Of a stretch of 10,865 bases of DNA, positions 1 through 7,168 are shown one piece after another (position 1 is the stretch's first letter; every line of letters starts with the position of its first letter). The stretch covers positions 1 through 10,865 of the forward strand of contig JALUTC010000126.1 of assembly GCA_027058345.1 (NCBI GenBank), in the 5' to 3' direction. Source of the DNA: an archaeon (GTDB taxonomy: Archaea; Hydrothermarchaeota; Hydrothermarchaeia; JALTZZ01; JALUTC01). The translations under genes and the position numbers were made by a program. Below the pieces are notes generated by a model, which saw only the letters and a program-made list of their open reading frames with translations, had not been told where the DNA came from and made no database searches.

Positions 1-1401
1 CGATAACAATATGGACGGAGTCATTAGATAAATATCCGGGATATAAATATTTATCCACTTAATAATATTTTCTTTTAAATAATTTTTTGTGAATATAAAT
101 ATAATTGTAATTATAAATAGGTATATTGTGATTAGAACCAATGATGTCTTTATTTTTCTAATCGCTGGACTTCTTTTACAAATTGTTACCGTTCCTATAG
201 ATAAAAATCTGAAGAAATCCTTCAAGCTTATTGGTAGGAATTTTCCAAAGATATTAATAATCTTCTCCGCCTCTCTAACCATTATTATCGACGATATAAT
301 CGTGATTATTGTTGAGACTACGATTATTGTATAAAGAATGTCATCTATCAAATGATTTCTTAAACAAATCTCCGCCATTACAAATGAGAATTCACCCCTA
401 GAAACCATAACAGAACCTATAATTAGCGACGAATACGTTGAATATCCTAATAGAAAGCTCCCAAGACTAAGTATTACATACTTTGATATTATTGCAAGCA
501 AGACTATAAAAAATATTATATAAAATAAGTCTTTAATCATGGTGACATTCGTTATTAAACCTACGTATATGAAAAATATTGCAGCAAATATATCTCGTAT
601 TGGTAATAACAATTGTTTTATTTCAGATCTAAACCTTGAGTAACCAAGGATTGCTCCAATTATAAACGAACCAATTGCTACGGAGAAATTTACCAAATGC
701 ATCAAGAATGCCATCAAAAAAGATATGCCGAGAATTGTTATAATAACCACTTCTCTCGTAGTATTCTCCCCCAACCAATCTATAAATCTTGGTAAAAATT
801 TCTTACCAAAAAATATTAGAGAAAATGTAATTGCAAGGAATTTTGATATCATTAAAAGTATATTTTCAAAAATGTTTTGCTTTATTATATAGATGCTGCT
901 CAACATTGTAATGAAGAGGATTGCTGCCATGTCTTCAACAATTAATATGCCTATGATTTGTAATATCGCCTTTTCTGGTATCTTTTTTAATTCTTCAAGA
1001 ATTTTAACAATAACGGCTGTACTACTTATTGAAAATATTGCTCCTAAAATTGCCGAGGTTAAATAATCAAAACCAAGAAATCTTACAAAATATGCTGTCA
1101 ATAAAAATACTAAAATTATCTCAAATATTGCAAGATATACCGTCTCGATTCCTATCTTCTTTAACTTCCTTAGATTAAATTCAAGACCAACATAAAGCAT
1201 TATCAGAACAATACCTATTTCGGCAAATGCAATTAATACGTAATTTATCTCAACTATATTTAAAAAACCTTCTCCGAGAAAAATTCCTGCAAGAATATAT
1301 GCAAGTATGTTAGGTATCCCATACCTACTACATAGTATAGATAATACCCCTACAACAATGAATAATAACCCGATCTGTTTTATAATTTCTATTATTTCCA
1401 T
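1..1401 (-). CDS. CPA2-family cation/proton antiporter (KefB/NapA type), C-terminus cut by window edge
   Basis: An open frame of 467 codons starts at the ATG at 1399-1401 and reaches base 1 with no stop, so the gene continues beyond the window. The protein is very hydrophobic with about a dozen predicted membrane segments. Family marks seen: the N-terminal GIPNILAYILAGIFLGE segment (28-44), SISSTAVIVKIL (124-135), an acidic pair E156-D157 at the ion-binding site (VEDMAAI), K307 in the helix equivalent to NapA TM10, and SRGEFSFVMAE (334-344). The family exchanges Na+ or K+ for H+ across the cytoplasmic membrane; which ion is not readable here. The transporter core should end near residue 380, but the frame continues with a linker and another hydrophobic segment (about 420-437), so a C-terminal domain is likely. 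No Shine-Dalgarno precedes the start. An A/T-rich TATA-like stretch lies at about 1428-1447, between this gene and the divergent 5S gene. I am sure of the family, not of the substrate. Confidence 0.9.
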   Translation of the reverse strand, partial: MEIIEIIKQIGLLFIVVGVLSILCSRYGIPNILAYILAGIFLGEGFLNIVEINYVLIAFAEIGIVLIMLYVGLEFNLRKLKKIGIETVYLAIFEIILVFLLTAYFVRFLGFDYLTSAILGAIFSISSTAVIVKILEELKKIPEKAILQIIGILIVEDMAAILFITMLSSIYIIKQNIFENILLMISKFLAITFSLIFFGKKFLPRFIDWLGENTTREVVIITILGISFLMAFLMHLVNFSVAIGSFIIGAILGYSRFRSEIKQLLLPIRDIFAAIFFIYVGLITNVTMIKDLFYIIFFIVLLAIISKYVILSLGSFLLGYSTYSSLIIGSVMVSRGEFSFVMAEICLRNHLIDDILYTIIVVSTIITIISSIIMVREAEKIINIFGKFLPISLKDFFRFLSIGTVTICKRSPAIRKIKTSLVLITIYLFIITIIFIFTKNYLKENIIKWINIYIPDIYLMTPSILLS

Positions 1402-1451
1402 TTATTAAAAAAACATTTTATCTTTTGTTACTTTTTTATTTAATTATTGGG

Positions 1452-1574
<123 letters not shown>

Positions 1575-1584
1575 GATAATAAAT

Positions 1585-1658
1585 GTCCCGGTGGTGTAGC
1601 CCGGCCTATCATGCGGGACTGTCAATCCCGCGACCCGGGTTCAAATCCCGGCCGGGAC
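1585..1658 (+). tRNA. tRNA-Asp (anticodon GTC)
   Basis: It makes a complete cloverleaf of 74 bases. The acceptor stem is GTCCCGG (1585-1591) with CCGGGAC (1652-1658). The D-arm holds GTAGCCCGGCCTATC. The anticodon stem CGGGA/TCCCG encloses the loop CTGTCAA with anticodon GTC at 1621-1623. The T-arm contains GGTTCAAATCC. CCA is not encoded. There is no intron. It sits just after 5S on the same strand, so the two are probably one transcript. A T-rich run follows (about 1662-1705) that could end transcription, though I cannot separate this from the general AT richness. Confidence 0.97.
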
Positions 1659-1744
1659 GTCATTTCACTTATAAATATAATTTATATCTATTTTATAATA
1701 TATTTTGCAAATTGTTTCTGAAGTTAACTTTTTAGGTTAGAAAC

Positions 1745-3469
1745 ATGAGAGAAGAAATCTTATTGGTAAATGAAGTGCGCAATTTTTTGGAAAAACTTGT
1801 GAACTTGAATGAAACCATAGATATTGATAGGTTGAAATATGATAAGGATTATTTCACTCATATTTATAAAATGCTGAAATCTAACTTACTCAAATTGAAG
1901 GAATTGAAGAATAGAATGGAAGATTATGGTTTTGATTCAACATTCTTCCCATTGGATGTTGAGAGATATTCTCCATTACAACAAGTAAAGAAAGGGTTTA
2001 AAAGAGAGGATATTGAGAATCAGAAGGATGTTGCAAGACATAAAATCATATTAAAGGAGTCCGCGATGTTGAAGAAGAGTTTATATGAACAGACAAAGGC
2101 ATCGATTTCCAGTCATAATATAGCAATAGGACATTTAGAAGAATTGGGATATGTTGAATGCAAGCATTGCGGTAAGGTTATAAAAGGAAACGATATAATT
2201 AAAGTTATAGAGAAGCATGGAAGAATAATTTGTCCAAAATGTTATAACGAAAATGTAACTTTTAAACCAAATCCTGAAAGCATATACAGAATAGAGCTAC
2301 TGAAATATCTACCATACGATGGTAGAATAGAATATTACATTTCACAACTCGAACCAATTGAAAAGATAATTTATAGAAGGATTATAAGGATTTTGAGAGA
2401 GAAGAAGAGAGGTAGCATAAAATCGGTGACTGTAGTATTTAGAGTTAAGAAGAATGGTTCATGGGTATTGAAGAAACAACAGATATTCCTTGATAAGGAT
2501 AAGAATTTTGAAGAAATGCTGAGAAAGAAATATAAAGACATTGTTATAGAAAAGGTTAAGTATCATTTTAGAAGAAGTTTATTGGTAAGCGGTAAATTCA
2601 ACAGACAAGTTCTCGTACTAACATATATAAGAATGTTAAGTAATTACCTGCAAGATTTTATAAACAAATTGATAAAGAAGTATGGAATTGATATTGAAAA
2701 ATTGACAAAGTTTGAAAAATTAAAGAGAGCATTGGATAGAAAATTGCTTGCAACAACGTATGCAATTGATCAAAGGATCATCGATGAAAGAGAGGAATTA
2801 TTAAGAAGATATGAAGAGGAATTAAAAAAGGAAGGATTCATTGATGAAAGAGGAAATATTGTTGAAGATTTGGAAAAGGCATTAGAATTTAAGAAAAAGT
2901 TGAGAAAATTGGCAACAAAATTTGTCCTATTTTTAATAGCATGGGACTTATTCAAATTCTTCCTAATAAAACCATATAGAGAGAGAAGATATGCAGGTAT
3001 ATTTCCAGGATTACAACCAGTACCTGATATATCCATATTAAAGAAGGTTCTAAAGGTTCTTTCAAGTAAGGTTATACCTAAGGTATTGGAGAATTATTTG
3101 GGAGAAAAGTTCTATACAATTAGGGATGCACACGAAGTTATTAGTAAAAAATTTGAGATAGAAAAGCTCCTCGAAAATTATCTAAAGGTAATTTCAAGCA
3201 GAGCAGTTGGGGCTACGGTTCTATATCTTTATACGGATTTAAATTTAAACGATGTTGAGAAGGTTTTGAATGTAAAGAAGGAAGATGTGAAAGATGTACT
3301 AAAGATAATAATTAGATTAGGAAAAAAGGATATAATTCCTGAGGAGAAGATTGCTGATTTAGAAGATGTTAAAAACATAAAGGTTTCTGAAAAAGCCTTG
3401 GAATTCTTAAAGCTTGTTAAGACAAGTACAAGAAGGAGGAGAAGAAGGTCTAAAGAATCGGCTGAATAA
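1745..3469 (+). CDS. Uncharacterised archaeal protein with internal zinc ribbon (possibly DUF530-like)
   Basis: This encodes 574 residues of unknown function. An N-terminal alpha-helical, charged region (1-130) precedes a four-Cys zinc ribbon, C139-X2-C142 and C163-X2-C166. A long basic, helix-rich central part follows, with a short hydrophobic stretch at about 391-406 (ATKFVLFLIAWDLFKFFL) that could be a buried helix rather than a membrane anchor. Next is a helical C-terminal half, and the tail holds six consecutive arginines just before SKESAE. The basic character, zinc ribbon and Arg tail suggest nucleic-acid or ribosome contact, which is inference only. Size and layout recall the archaeal family DUF530 found in methanogens, but I could not align it. 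The ATG at 1745 has only a weak AGGTTAG upstream; a TATA-like TTTATAATATA at about 1691-1702 would give a short leader. It follows the 5S-tRNA unit by 86 bp and probably has its own promoter. Confidence 0.85.
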   Translation: MREEILLVNEVRNFLEKLVNLNETIDIDRLKYDKDYFTHIYKMLKSNLLKLKELKNRMEDYGFDSTFFPLDVERYSPLQQVKKGFKREDIENQKDVARHKIILKESAMLKKSLYEQTKASISSHNIAIGHLEELGYVECKHCGKVIKGNDIIKVIEKHGRIICPKCYNENVTFKPNPESIYRIELLKYLPYDGRIEYYISQLEPIEKIIYRRIIRILREKKRGSIKSVTVVFRVKKNGSWVLKKQQIFLDKDKNFEEMLRKKYKDIVIEKVKYHFRRSLLVSGKFNRQVLVLTYIRMLSNYLQDFINKLIKKYGIDIEKLTKFEKLKRALDRKLLATTYAIDQRIIDEREELLRRYEEELKKEGFIDERGNIVEDLEKALEFKKKLRKLATKFVLFLIAWDLFKFFLIKPYRERRYAGIFPGLQPVPDISILKKVLKVLSSKVIPKVLENYLGEKFYTIRDAHEVISKKFEIEKLLENYLKVISSRAVGATVLYLYTDLNLNDVEKVLNVKKEDVKDVLKIIIRLGKKDIIPEEKIADLEDVKNIKVSEKALEFLKLVKTSTRRRRRRSKESAE

Positions 3470-3547
3470 CTATTCATTCACTTTAATATTTCTTTAAAAA
3501 ATTTAACCTAAAAATTTTTTAAAAAATACATAAATTATATAATAAAT

Positions 3548-3553
3548 GGTGAT
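3548..3553 (+). promoter_or_regulatory. Shine-Dalgarno GGTGAT deciding the start of the winged-helix gene
   Basis: In-frame ATGs occur at 3546, 3552 and 3558. GGTGAT, complementary to the 3' end of archaeal 16S rRNA, covers 3548-3553. Only the ATG at 3558 lies downstream of it, with a 4-base gap. This favours 3558 over the longer alternatives. Confidence 0.55.
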
Positions 3554-3557
3554 GCAG

Positions 3558-3821
3558 ATGACAAAGGAAAACATATTTTTAAGAAAGAGAAGTAAGGATA
3601 TTATGCTTGCATTAGCAGAGAAGGATGAATGGTACATATATGAGTTGGCATTAAAAGTTGCATCAACATATGCACATATATTTAATATCGTTAAAAAGCT
3701 TCAACAACTAGGCCTTGTTGAAACTGTTAAAAAAGGTAGAAAAAGATTTATAAAGTTAACAGATAAGGGAAAAAAGCTTGCACAATTAATTAAAGAAATC
3801 GATGAATTGATTAAAAGTTAA
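3558..3821 (+). CDS. Small winged helix-turn-helix transcriptional regulator
   Basis: The protein has 87 residues from the ATG at 3558; the frame can be extended to 3546, giving 91 residues. It is almost entirely one winged-helix domain. Helices come from RKRSKDIMLALAEKDEWY, the turn and recognition helix from ELALKVASTYAHIFNIVKKLQQLGLV, and the wing from ETVKKGRKRFIKLTDKGKKLA. A final short helix (LIKEIDELI) could serve dimerisation. This is the MarR/ArsR-like plan common among archaeal small regulators. No ligand-binding domain or metal-binding Cys cluster is present, so the signal is unknown. It has its own AT-rich upstream region (3470-3545), where a TATA-like element near 3505-3525 is plausible. 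Its 3' end overlaps the convergent kinase gene by 11 bp. The fold is confident; the target genes are not known. Confidence 0.85.
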   Translation: MTKENIFLRKRSKDIMLALAEKDEWYIYELALKVASTYAHIFNIVKKLQQLGLVETVKKGRKRFIKLTDKGKKLAQLIKEIDELIKS

Positions 3822-4401
3822 AAATATTTCTTAGCAAATCCTCTAAGGATTCTTTTGTATATTCTTTTTTATATTTTTTTAAATATTCTATAACTTTGGA
3901 TTTTTCATTAAGCTTTATACCAAACTTTTCAAGAACTTCTTTCTTTTTATATAAGTATTCTACAAATTGTGTAACGTTTGATGGTCTATTTTTCTCCACT
4001 GCTCTTTCAAAATCTATAAATACGATTCTATCATCACTTATTATTATGTGCTTTTCAGGATTATTCATCTCCTCCTTTTGTATCTTATGCTTATCTAATA
4101 TAAAGCATATCTCAAATATTTTCTTTATGACATTAAATATCTTATCTCTATCCCTCTCTCTTCTTAAAAATTCTCTCAAATTTATTCCTCTTATATATTC
4201 CATCTCTATCTCCATTTTCTCATTATTGAATGAAAACAATTTTGGAACAAAATCGTAATTGGATAATTGTTTTAAAATTCTTACTTCCTTTTCAAAATTC
4301 CTGTATAACCCTTCCTTAAATCTCTTTATAACAGTCCCTCTCTCCGTTAAGTATATTTCGGAATGCCATCCCTTAGCAATATGTTTCATATAATTTTTCA
4401 C
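3811..4401 (-). CDS. Atypical Ser/Thr protein kinase-like protein (COG2112-like)
   Basis: At 196 residues this is a minimal kinase fold. A glycine-poor nucleotide loop, KGWHSEIYL (10-18), is followed by the ATP-contacting lysine K26 (VIKRF), a helix-C glutamate (E37 or E39 in FEKEVRIL) and the hinge EMEYIRGINL (67-76). The catalytic loop is non-canonical: EEMNNPEKHIII (110-121) aligns with the HxDxxxxN loop so that N113 stands where the catalytic Asp should be and H118 where the Asn should be. DFE (130-132) replaces DFG. I recall the same EM..P..H and IDFERA pattern in the archaeal COG2112 'predicted Ser/Thr kinase' family, so this is probably a family trait. The longest frame starts with GTG at 4401; the ATG at 4389 (residue 5) is an alternative better placed behind a TATA element. 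No Shine-Dalgarno is seen. Substrate is unknown. It is divergent from thiC and overlaps the wHTH gene tail to tail. Confidence 0.8.
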   Translation of the reverse strand: MKNYMKHIAKGWHSEIYLTERGTVIKRFKEGLYRNFEKEVRILKQLSNYDFVPKLFSFNNEKMEIEMEYIRGINLREFLRRERDRDKIFNVIKKIFEICFILDKHKIQKEEMNNPEKHIIISDDRIVFIDFERAVEKNRPSNVTQFVEYLYKKKEVLEKFGIKLNEKSKVIEYLKKYKKEYTKESLEDLLRNIFNF

Positions 4402-4417
4402 ATTTTATTTATATATT
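4383..4417. promoter_or_regulatory. Interlocked divergent promoters for kinase and thiC
   Basis: Only 16 bp separate the kinase GTG (4401) from the thiC ATG (4418), or 28 bp if the kinase starts at 4389. A TATA-like CATATAAT at 4387-4394 is centred about 27 bases before thiC, the distance expected for a leaderless archaeal mRNA. On the other strand, AATATATAAATAAA (about 4404-4417) is centred about 23 bases before the ATG at 4389. Neither gene has a Shine-Dalgarno. The positions are seen; promoter function and leaderless translation are inferred. Confidence 0.5.
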
Positions 4418-5668
4418 ATGAGCTTTTTAAGAGAAATCAGAAGCGAAAGAAATAATTTACTAAAGGAGATTTCAAAAAAGGAAGGAATTGACGAGGATAA
4501 ATTGAGAAGAAGAATTTTAAAAGGACATATTGTTGTTATAAAAAATTATAATAGAAATGTTAAACCCGTAGCAATTGGTAAAGGATTAAAAATAAAGGTT
4601 AATGCTAATGTTGGAACAAGTCCTGATTACATTAATATCAACGAAGAGGTGGAAAAAGCAAAGGCAGCAATTGAATATGGCGCCGATACTATAATGGATT
4701 TAAGTATAGGAGGAGATTTGGATAAAATAAGAAGAGAATTGTTGAAACTTAATGTTCCTTTAGGTACAGTACCCATTTATCAAGCTGGTATAGAAGCTAG
4801 TAGAAAATATGGAAGCATTGCCGATATGAATGAAGATATTGTACTAAATGTTATAGAAAAGCACTTTAAAGAGGTAGATTTCGTAACATTACATGCAAGT
4901 ATAACAAAGGAACTTGTTGAAGAATATAAAAAGGTTAAAAGATTAACTGGCATTGTCTCAAGAGGAGGATCCTTTATATATTGTTATATTGTTAAAAATC
5001 AAGAAGAAAATCCTATATACAAAAATTTTGAATACATTTTAGAAATGGCTAAAGAATATAACGTAACGATAAGTCTTGGAGACTCCTTTAGACCTGGATC
5101 CCTATTCGATTTAGACGAGCTATATTATGAAGAATTATTAGTAACAAGGAGGCTTGTAAAAAAGGCGAGAGAAAATCTTGTACAAGTAATTGTTGAAGGA
5201 CCGGGACATGTTAGATTGGATAAAATTCCAGGATTAATAAAATTTATAAAAAAGGTAACATATAATTCTCCTCTATACACTCTAGGACCATTGGTAACGG
5301 ATATCGCAGCTGGATATGATCACATATCATCTGCTATAGGAGCAGCTATCGCCGCATATTACGGAGCAGATTTTATATGTTACGTAACACCAGCTGAACA
5401 TCTATCTCTACCTTCAAAGGAAGATGTTATAAAAGGTGTAATTGCTGCAAAGATTGCTGCACATGCTATCGATATTATTAGAGGAAAGGATATCGATTTA
5501 GATTATAATATGTCTGAAGCAAGGGGAAGATTAGATTGGGATAAGCAGCTTAAATATGCAATAGATAAAAGGAGGTTTCTTGAATATAGGAATAAAAGAA
5601 GATCAATTTCTGATGCATGTTCAATGTGTGGTAAATATTGTGCAATGAAATTATCCAAAACTCAATAG
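4418..5668 (+). CDS. thiC: Phosphomethylpyrimidine synthase ThiC (HMP-P synthase), archaeal short form
   Basis: ThiC is a radical SAM enzyme that rearranges aminoimidazole ribotide into hydroxymethylpyrimidine phosphate, the pyrimidine half of thiamin. It works in the cytosol. The 416 residues match the short ThiC form that lacks the extra N-terminal domain of longer bacterial and plant versions. Seen: NANVGTSPDY (62-71), EYGADTIMDLSIGGDLDKIR, PLGTVPIYQA, the SRGGSF and SLGDSFRPG segments, VIVEGPGHV, YTLGPLVTDIAAGYDHI, the YYGADFICYVTPAEHLSLP block and a C-terminal cluster C401, C404, C408 for the 4Fe-4S cluster. The last spacing is CX2CX3C, one residue shorter than the usual CX2CX4C. The ATG at 4418 has no Shine-Dalgarno and there is no room for a TPP riboswitch, so control should be at the promoter. 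Its 3' end overlaps the convergent proS by 7 bp. Confidence 0.96.
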   Translation: MSFLREIRSERNNLLKEISKKEGIDEDKLRRRILKGHIVVIKNYNRNVKPVAIGKGLKIKVNANVGTSPDYININEEVEKAKAAIEYGADTIMDLSIGGDLDKIRRELLKLNVPLGTVPIYQAGIEASRKYGSIADMNEDIVLNVIEKHFKEVDFVTLHASITKELVEEYKKVKRLTGIVSRGGSFIYCYIVKNQEENPIYKNFEYILEMAKEYNVTISLGDSFRPGSLFDLDELYYEELLVTRRLVKKARENLVQVIVEGPGHVRLDKIPGLIKFIKKVTYNSPLYTLGPLVTDIAAGYDHISSAIGAAIAAYYGADFICYVTPAEHLSLPSKEDVIKGVIAAKIAAHAIDIIRGKDIDLDYNMSEARGRLDWDKQLKYAIDKRRFLEYRNKRRSISDACSMCGKYCAMKLSKTQ

Positions 5669-7059
5669 GATTTTGCTACTCTATAAATTTTATCCGTCCT
5701 TTCTTTACATACCAGACAATAACCATCTTCCTTTTTTTCAATAGCTTCTCCAAGTACTCTTAACCCAGTCTTTTCTTCAATATATCTTCCACATGAATCC
5801 TTACCGCATAACGAAATCTCATTTATATATCCTTCCCTTATATCTTCAATCCTAAATATTCTTACAACATTTTCCTCTAAGAATTTCCATGCCCTTTCCC
5901 TTAAATTTTTATAAATATCGTTCATCATATCTTTTAAAGTATTTTCCAAATCTTCATCCCTAACCTTAATCCTCTCCATTTTATCCCTTCTAAATATTGT
6001 GACAACTCCTTCATCAACATCTCTAGGACCAATCTCTATCCTTATAGGAATTCCCTTCATTTCCCAATAGTAAAATTTGCTTCCTGGCGTTTCATCTTCT
6101 CTCAAATCAATATAAATCTTATACTTTTCCTTCAATAAGTTATATATTTTCCATGCCTTGTTCAAAACCTTTTGTCTAGATTCTTTGTAAATTATTGGAA
6201 TAATAACTATTTGATATGGAGAAATTTCTGGTAAAAGTATTAATCCACGATCATCTCCATGTATTGCAATTATTGAAGCAATAACTCTATCAGATATACC
6301 ATAGCATGTTTGGTATACATATTCAAAGTTACCATCGACTTTCTCATACTTTATATTAAAAGGTTTGGAGAAATTTTGTCCAAGATTATGTATAGTTGCT
6401 ATTTGTAAACTCTTCCCATCGGGGAAAATTGTGTCGAAAGCTATCGTATAAATAGCGCCTGGAAATTTATCCCAGTCAGGTCTTTTATTTATCAAATAAG
6501 GTATTGCAATTCTGTCGAAAAATTTTTTATATATTTCAATTGCTTCCTTTACCTGTGCTTCAGCTTCTTCAAATGTTCTATGAAAGGTATGCGCTTCTTT
6601 AAATGTTGTAATTTCTCTCAATCTAATTAATGGTCTTGTATGTTTTGTTTCATATCTAAAAACGTTCACAATCTGATATATTTTCAACGGCAAATCCTTA
6701 TGACTCTTAATCCAAAGGGACACTATAGGATATATAGCTGTTTCTGAAGTAGGTCTCAATGCAAGCTTTACATTCAACTCCTTACTTCCACCCCTTGTTA
6801 CCCAATATACTTGTTCTTCAAACCCTCTTATGTGTTCGGATTCCTTTCTTAAAAAGTCTTCAGGTATTAGCAATGGGAATAATACTTCTTCATGACCATG
6901 ATTTTCAAGAATTTCCTTTATAATTTTTATTACACACTCCCTGATTTTCATACCATATGGTAACCATACATATAATCCTTTCACAGGATATCTTATGTCT
7001 AAAATCCCTGCCTTTTCCAATATTTGATTAAACCATTCACTGAAGTTCTCTCTTTTCAT
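5662..7059 (-). CDS. proS: Prolyl-tRNA synthetase, archaeal/eukaryotic type
   Basis: It charges tRNA-Pro with proline in the cytosol. The 465-residue length fits the archaeal form without the bacterial editing insertion. Class II core residues are visible: RPTSET (102-107), the motif 2 region FRYE (134-137) through RLRE (146-149) and TTFKEAHT (151-158), and motif 3 in GDDRGLILLPEISPYQIVIIP (268-288). An anticodon-binding domain follows, then the archaeal C-terminal zinc domain with C418, C423, C448 and C451, ending in Tyr465. A C-terminal Tyr is characteristic of this branch. The ATG at 7057-7059 is well supported by a GAGGTG Shine-Dalgarno. The gene is probably transcribed alone, from a promoter between it and the GC-rich RNA element upstream. 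The 3' end overlaps thiC by 7 bp, tail to tail. Confidence 0.97.
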   Translation of the reverse strand: MKRENFSEWFNQILEKAGILDIRYPVKGLYVWLPYGMKIRECVIKIIKEILENHGHEEVLFPLLIPEDFLRKESEHIRGFEEQVYWVTRGGSKELNVKLALRPTSETAIYPIVSLWIKSHKDLPLKIYQIVNVFRYETKHTRPLIRLREITTFKEAHTFHRTFEEAEAQVKEAIEIYKKFFDRIAIPYLINKRPDWDKFPGAIYTIAFDTIFPDGKSLQIATIHNLGQNFSKPFNIKYEKVDGNFEYVYQTCYGISDRVIASIIAIHGDDRGLILLPEISPYQIVIIPIIYKESRQKVLNKAWKIYNLLKEKYKIYIDLREDETPGSKFYYWEMKGIPIRIEIGPRDVDEGVVTIFRRDKMERIKVRDEDLENTLKDMMNDIYKNLRERAWKFLEENVVRIFRIEDIREGYINEISLCGKDSCGRYIEEKTGLRVLGEAIEKKEDGYCLVCKERTDKIYRVAKSY

Positions 7060-7064
7060 AATAA

Positions 7065-7070
7065 CACCTC
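7065..7070 (-). promoter_or_regulatory. Shine-Dalgarno GAGGTG of proS
   Basis: On the minus strand GAGGTG is followed by 5 bases and then the proS ATG at 7059. The match to the archaeal anti-Shine-Dalgarno and the spacing fix the start. It also shows that this organism uses leadered translation for some genes, in contrast to thiC and the kinase. Confidence 0.8.
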
Positions 7071-7130
7071 ATTGCCTAGTAATAATTTCACTTATGTCAC
7101 GCCCTATAATGAATAAATAAGTGTTTGACT

Positions 7131-7140
7131 TTTAAATTTT
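7131..7140. promoter_or_regulatory. Candidate TATA box TTTAAATTTT shared by proS and the GC-rich RNA
   Basis: TTTAAATTTT reads almost the same on both strands. On the plus strand it is about 26 bases before 7161, just ahead of the structured RNA. On the minus strand it would give a proS transcript with a leader of about 50 bases. It is the best TATA-like element in the gap, but AT richness makes chance matches common. Confidence 0.3.
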
Positions 7141-7168
7141 CCTATTGTTAATTTTTTAATTATTATTT

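Noticed and set aside
89..334. 81-aa plus-strand open frame
   Set aside because: It lies wholly within the antiporter gene on the other strand, whose frame is open over 467 codons with clear family motifs.
4402..4417. TPP riboswitch controlling thiC
   Set aside because: The start codon is only 16 bp from the divergent gene and no conserved TPP-aptamer sequence is present.
7089..7123. 7-bp inverted repeat CACTTAT...ATAAGTG upstream of proS
   Set aside because: A 7-bp A/T-rich repeat with a 21-base gap is expected about once by chance in a gap of this size and composition, and it does not extend.
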